The notes beneath the pieces are model-generated. The model was not told where the DNA came from. It searched no databases and saw only the letters and a program-made list of their open reading frames with translations. DNA of 18,190 nt from an uncultured Bacteroides sp. (GTDB lineage: Bacteria > Bacteroidota > Bacteroidia > Bacteroidales > Bacteroidaceae), in contig NZ_CAJUHF010000060.1 in assembly GCF_910585845.1 (NCBI RefSeq), positions 1 to 18,190 on the forward strand, in the 5' to 3' direction. Position numbers and translations under genes: made by a program. The number at the start of each line of letters is the position of its first letter. Position 1 is the first letter of the stretch. Positions 14,089 through 18,190 of the stretch are shown here, one piece after another.

Positions 14089-15084
14089 ATGAAATTATAT
14101 AATAAACAGGAGGCAACACAACGCATGAATGCCCTGGCTGGCAACGCAACGCCGTTTGTCTTTCTGATAGACTACTTACAGGAACAGATTTACGTGGAAG
14201 AAGTAAAGGAGATCTCTTCTGCGGAACTACTGTACAACCTGAATGGATTTACGAACGAAAGCAGCGGACGCCCCCTGCAACCGCGAGCGTTGCCGAAGCA
14301 AATCGTATGGTGTCCCGGCCCCATCCCCTTCGAGACGTACGAACATGCGTTCGGACACGTCAAAAAGAACATCCTTGCGGGAAACAGTTTCCTCACAAAC
14401 CTGACGTCGCGTACTCCGGTACACACCAATCTGACCTTGGAAGACCTCTATTTCCACTCCCGTGCCCTGTATAAACTATGGATGAAGGGACGGTTTGTCG
14501 TGTTCTCGCCGGAGATTTTCGTCCGGATAACCGACGGGATTATCTCCTCCTATCCCATGAAAGGAACGATTGACGCTACCCTGCCCGACGCCCGGCGCAC
14601 ACTGCTGGAAGATGAGAAAGAGGCGGCAGAACACGCCACGATTGTGGATCTGATTAGGAACGACCTGAGCATCGTGGCTTCCCACGTCAGGGTCAAACAC
14701 TACCGTTATGTCGACGTCATACACACCAACCGAGGCCCTATCCTGCAAACCAGTTCGGAGATATGCGGCAAACTGCCCGAGAGATATGAATCCCGCTTGG
14801 GCGACATCCTTTTCAGCATGTTGCCTGCCGGCTCCATCACCGGTGCGCCCAAGCCGAAGACGATGCAGATTATCCGTGAAGCCGAAGGATACGAGCGCGG
14901 TTTCTACACGGGCATTACCGGCTACTTCGACGGAAGCCGCCTGGACAGTGCCGTGATGATCCGTTTTGTGGAGCAGCAACCCGATGGATTCTATTTCAAA
15001 AGTGGCGGAGGCATCACCTTCAAGAGCGATGCCCGCAGCGAATATGAAGAAATGAAACAGAAAGTATATGTGCCGATTTATTGA
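14089..15084 (+). CDS. pabB: Aminodeoxychorismate synthase component I
   Basis: This protein of about 331 residues, shorter than E. coli PabB, consists mainly of the chorismate-binding domain. It makes 4-amino-4-deoxychorismate from chorismate for folate synthesis. The catalytic Lys is in PMKGTID (residue 158 from this start). Also visible are TIVDLIRNDLSIVA, GSITGAPKPKTMQIIREAE, and the C-terminal GGGITFKSDARSEYEEM, all chorismate-binding signatures. Start codons at 14080, 14089 and 14125 are possible; only 14125 has a good AGGAGG upstream (14108-14113), but sequence before it (KLYNKQEATQRM) looks conserved. 14080 adjoins the terminator T run. pabC overlaps the end by 17 bp. Anthranilate synthase is the main alternative, rejected because of the pabC partner. 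Confidence 0.88.
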   Translation: MKLYNKQEATQRMNALAGNATPFVFLIDYLQEQIYVEEVKEISSAELLYNLNGFTNESSGRPLQPRALPKQIVWCPGPIPFETYEHAFGHVKKNILAGNSFLTNLTSRTPVHTNLTLEDLYFHSRALYKLWMKGRFVVFSPEIFVRITDGIISSYPMKGTIDATLPDARRTLLEDEKEAAEHATIVDLIRNDLSIVASHVRVKHYRYVDVIHTNRGPILQTSSEICGKLPERYESRLGDILFSMLPAGSITGAPKPKTMQIIREAEGYERGFYTGITGYFDGSRLDSAVMIRFVEQQPDGFYFKSGGGITFKSDARSEYEEMKQKVYVPIY

Positions 15085-15667
15085 AACCATACAGGTGCGC
15101 GACGGTGAATTGCAGCATCTTAGCCATCACAACCGGAGACTGAACGAGACGCGGAAAGCAGTTTTTGGCGTCTCGGAACAGCTGGATATCCGGAAGTACG
15201 TAGCAGAGTGTCCGGCAGACGGAATACAGAAATGCCGCATCGTGTACGACAGGGAAATACGTGAAGTCACTTTTTCGCCTTACCGAATGAGGCAGGTGCA
15301 GTCGCTCCGGTTGGTACGTGCCGATACGGCAGACTACCGTTACAAGAGCGCGGACCGGAGTGAATTGGAGGCATTATATTCCCTTCGTGGGAATCAGGAT
15401 GACGTGCTGATTGTCAGAAACCGTCTTCTGACGGATACTTCCATTGCCAACGTGGCATTAGAAAAAGGGGGAGCCTGGTACACCCCTGCGACTCCCCTCC
15501 TGAAAGGGACAAAGCGTGCCTGGCTGTTGGAACAGGGCACGCTGAAGGAGCGTGATATCCCGGCAGACGACGTTTATTCCTACTCCCGCATTGCCTTATT
15601 CAATGCGATGATTGATTTCGGTGCCTTGGTCCTGGATATCAACCGGGATACGATCATTCCTGTTTGA
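15068..15667 (+). CDS. pabC: Class IV aminotransferase, probable aminodeoxychorismate lyase
   Basis: This 199-residue protein is the short class IV PLP enzyme found beside pabB in Bacteroidetes. It probably releases pyruvate from aminodeoxychorismate to give p-aminobenzoate. The PLP lysine is K93 in YRYKSADRSELEALY, and the LTDTSIANVAL segment matches the family's TSxxN phosphate-binding motif. At 199 residues it is much shorter than E. coli PabC (about 270) because the N-terminal domain is reduced; this is usual for this group rather than a truncation. Its ATG overlaps the end of pabB by 17 bp in another frame, so the two are translationally coupled. Its last 14 bp overlap the end of the convergent permease gene. 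Confidence 0.83.
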   Translation: MCRFIETIQVRDGELQHLSHHNRRLNETRKAVFGVSEQLDIRKYVAECPADGIQKCRIVYDREIREVTFSPYRMRQVQSLRLVRADTADYRYKSADRSELEALYSLRGNQDDVLIVRNRLLTDTSIANVALEKGGAWYTPATPLLKGTKRAWLLEQGTLKERDIPADDVYSYSRIALFNAMIDFGALVLDINRDTIIPV

Positions 15668-17171
15668 TGCTATCTACAGGGTTGTTTCTTGCCGCCCGAT
15701 AGCTATTGAGGCATACCGTGAATAGGGTGATGCCGACAGTAAACAGTAGCGGGAACAGGAAGTGGATGATTTCCGGATGCACGCGATAGGCAAACTGCTG
15801 TAGCCAACCCTCCATCGCATAGCAGACCACAGGGACAGTCAGCACGAAAGCAATGCCTATATAGCGTATGAACGGACGGTTGACGAGCCACAGGATCTGC
15901 CGGAAAGAAGCACCGTGGATCTTACGAATCCCTATCTCACGAATCCGCTGGCGGATGGCATAATACGTGATGCCGAACAGACCGAACAGGGTAAGGAACA
16001 GGCTGATAGAAGCATACATCAGCAGAAGGCGGGAGAAATCGGCCACTTCCTGATTGCTTGACATCAATATCCGGTAAGGTTCTTTATACTCGAACGGAAT
16101 ATCGGGGTACCGCTTCTCCCAAAGTTCGCGGAGACAACGGATTGCCGCCGTGCGGAACTTTTCATCTATCTTTATCGTCAACGTAGTGTAGTCCTGTTGC
16201 GGCGTGTCGCGGAGAAGCATCCTCATCGGCGAAACGTTGTCGGTGAGCGAATACTTCTTGAAGTCTTTCACGACTCCGACAATCGTTCCATCCATGTCCA
16301 TGCCGGAAACATATTTGGAGACAGGCTGTCCCGTCGGGGCTTCGTCTGTAGGAACGAGATAGCGGACGAACGCTTCATTCACCACCACCGGCACGGGAAT
16401 GTGCGCCAACATGCCGGTGGTCTGTCCGGCGTCCAGTAACTCAAGATGATATATGGACAGGAAATCCATGCCGTTCTCGTAGAGTTCCAACATCAGCAGG
16501 TCCTTGTCCGTACCCTCTTGACGGGGTACAGCCACGCTCATCGGATAAAGTCCCGACCGCGAGAAGGCAACATGCTCTACTCCGTCCGTCCGCCTGATCT
16601 CTTCCGCCCACATCTGCAAAGGAGAGTGCACGGGAAGGACGGAGTCATCCATGCCCAACTCTATGATTCCTTTGTAGCGGCTCCCCTCCTGCTCTATCAA
16701 ACCCATCTGGCTGCGGATGACCATAAAGGCACTCAGCAGGCACATAGAAATAACGAACTGCAGGGTAACCAGCGTAGCAACGATCCGCTGTTTCTTACGT
16801 CCGGTAAAGAAACTCCGGTAACTGCTCTCGGACAGTGTGCGTATTTTCCGACTCATGTATTGCGCCGGTATCACCGAAAATACAACCACAAACAGCAGGA
16901 GAACCGGAAAGACCTGACCGGAAAAAAGATATGCGAACGACAACTTTGCAGCGACCGTCGCATTGAAGGCAGCCATCAGGTCGTTCATCAGCAAGACGGA
17001 CAGAAGGAATGCGGCAATCACCATCAGGAAAGTGTCGGCAAAGAGTTGCCAACAGATATGGCGGCGGGTGGCTCCCAAAAGACATTCGATATGCAAAGTG
17101 CGTATCTGCCGCAGTAGACGCGAGAAGCTCAGGTTGACATAGTTGAAACAACCGATAAACAGGAAAGAGTT
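15654..17171 (-). pseudogene. FtsX-type ABC permease, N-terminal part missing
   Basis: About 505 residues of a large Bacteroides FtsX/MacB-like permease remain. Going from the break, sequence resumes in the first FtsX domain (FLFIGCFNYVNL, then IECLLGATRRHI). A hinge and a MacB-like periplasmic domain follow, then the second FtsX domain with IREIGIRKIHGASFRQIL, ending in YRAARNNPVDSIKQE. Complete relatives are near 780 residues and begin with a membrane helix and periplasmic domain, which are absent here. No ATG opens the frame; a TTG at 17096 is not a believable start. An in-frame TGA at 17178-17180 lies in the sequence replacing the 5' end. Without its first membrane helix it is probably non-functional. 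Such permeases form efflux pumps, sometimes for antimicrobial peptides or lipoprotein-linked functions. Confidence 0.82.
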
Positions 17172-18085
17172 GCAAACTCAATGATGATGACATGATGGAA
17201 ATGCAGACATTGGCATCCGAGATTCTTGAAATGGAGCGAGGACAATCCAAAGCCGAGACTGGCAAGGAGCATTTTGAACGTAACGACTTCATCCTTGAAA
17301 GACAGAAATCCGAACTCCGTAATTTGGATGCCGTAAGGCGATACAAAGAGTATCAGGTGAAGGTTGCCGAGCAGGAGGTTTTGGAAGCAGAGAGTATAAC
17401 ACAAGCCCTACGTGATGAAGCCCTGCAAAAAGAGAAGCAGAATGAAATGCTCGACAAGGCCATCAGTGATAAACGATCCAAACTGAACAAGGAGAAAGGA
17501 AGTCAATTGCTCGGTGCTGTTGCTGATTGGGCTACAGGAAAGTCCAAAGCTCTAAAAGGCGATATTGAGGACTTGAAACTTGATTTGGCGGAAGCACGCG
17601 AAGCTATAGCCGAAGAACGCAAACGGACACAGGCTGAAACCGCCAAGCTCGAAGACTATAAGAAATCAGTTGCACAGCAGATGGAGAGTGCCGTTCGCAA
17701 TGCTGTACTTAAAAAGGATGATGAGATTCGCAATTTGAAAGACCGTCTTTCGTGGAGAGACAAGATGCTGAGGATATTTACAAAAATCCTAATGCAAAGT
17801 AATGGTACTTTCAGAAAAGCTGTCGATTCAATCATCAGTTTTGCCAAGGATACATATCGCAGCATCTTCAGCCGAGAGGAATCAAAGACCATCAAAAGTG
17901 TGATGGAAGCCTTTGGCAAAGACAAGGAGGATTACAGAGCTATCGGAACTTTCCTCGTATTCACAGCAGACAAGAAAGAAAATCTATCCAATAGCGAGTA
18001 CAGCAAGGCTGTTCGCGAAGTGGATGATGTTGCTATCGGCAGATATGAACAGGTTCAAAAGCGTGGAAATTCAATGAAAATGTAA
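17159..18085 (+). pseudogene. MobV-type relaxase, C-terminal fragment
   Basis: About 308 residues can be read. The MEMQTLASEILEMERGQSK segment resembles the conserved block that follows the catalytic histidines in MobV/Pre mobilization proteins of Bacteroides elements. A long Glu/Lys-rich coiled coil follows (about residues 50-190), then a helical tail. In-frame sequence TGKSCKLNDDD before the first ATG (17192) also looks native, but an in-frame TAA at 17156-17158 precedes it. The N-terminal relaxase domain with its HxDE-type metal and nicking motifs is absent, so it cannot nick DNA alone. MobV proteins start plasmid or integrated-element transfer at oriT. It faces the broken permease head to head, indicating an element insertion, deletion or assembly join. 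Confidence 0.75.
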
Positions 18086-18190
18086 TGCAAAAAACTTTAG
18101 TAGATGACAAAAATTGAATTTTGTCGGTTATATTGTTGATTTTTAATTAGTTATTTCTTGCAAAAGTCCCTGAAAATTAGTAACTTTAAA
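18086..18190. other. AT-rich sequence after the mobilization gene
   Basis: No gene is recognised in these 105 bases. They probably belong to the same mobile element as the relaxase fragment. ATGACAAAAATT at 18104-18115 and nearby bases match, in inverse orientation, the left window edge (33-44). No clear terminator hairpin or att core is recognised. Confidence 0.45.

Noticed and set aside
1..18190. tRNA, rRNA or riboswitch genes
   Set aside because: No cloverleaf, conserved rRNA block or known riboswitch core was recognised in the gaps between genes.

Overview
The window looks like the chromosome of a gut Bacteroidales species, most likely Bacteroides. The basis is protein character: a soluble bacterial serine palmitoyltransferase, a short class IV aminotransferase overlapping pabB, a long FtsX-type permease and a MobV-type mobilization protein. 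Most upstream regions also carry Bacteroides-type -7 boxes (TAnnTTTG), and Shine-Dalgarno sequences are mostly poor. Species cannot be fixed from the sequence alone.

Layout. 1-296 is non-coding and holds a 22-bp tandem palindromic array and two hairpins. 297-2105 (minus) is an AMP nucleosidase-holA operon. 2235-2684 (plus) is an orphan PD-(D/E)xK protein like the N-terminus of HsdR. 2834-4752 (minus) is Nif3-like protein followed by a coiled-coil zinc-ribbon protein. 4823-6326 (minus) is a FetA/FetB-type ABC exporter whose two genes are separated by a 21-bp triple repeat. 6420-8981 (plus) is a ferredoxin-like DUF2148 protein, then aguA and aguB, the agmatine-to-putrescine route. 8984-9122 is a 22-bp-period array that can fold into one large hairpin between convergent genes. 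9104-11265 (minus) is aspS with a GtrA-like membrane protein downstream. 11379-11557 is a MITE-like palindromic element. 11555-12619 (minus) is a YegS/DagK-type lipid kinase, divergent from spt (12829-14016, plus). A strong terminator then abuts pabB-pabC (14089-15667, plus). From 15654 (minus) lies an FtsX-type permease lacking its N-terminal third. It is cut at about 17160-17175, where sequence of a MobV-type relaxase lacking its own catalytic N-terminus begins on the plus strand and runs to 18085.

The genes are mostly housekeeping: replication, nucleotide salvage, translation, folate precursor, polyamine, sphingolipid and metal transport. The unusual material is intergenic. Three separate short arrays share a 21-22 bp period and palindromic units but have unrelated sequences. 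There is also a MITE whose apparent target duplication forms the dagK stop codon, and a permease/mobilization junction at the right edge. I found no tRNA, rRNA, CRISPR array or complete defence or conjugation system. The best candidates for something undescribed are the periodic palindromic arrays (especially 8984-9097), the orphan nuclease-fold protein and the lipid kinase facing spt.
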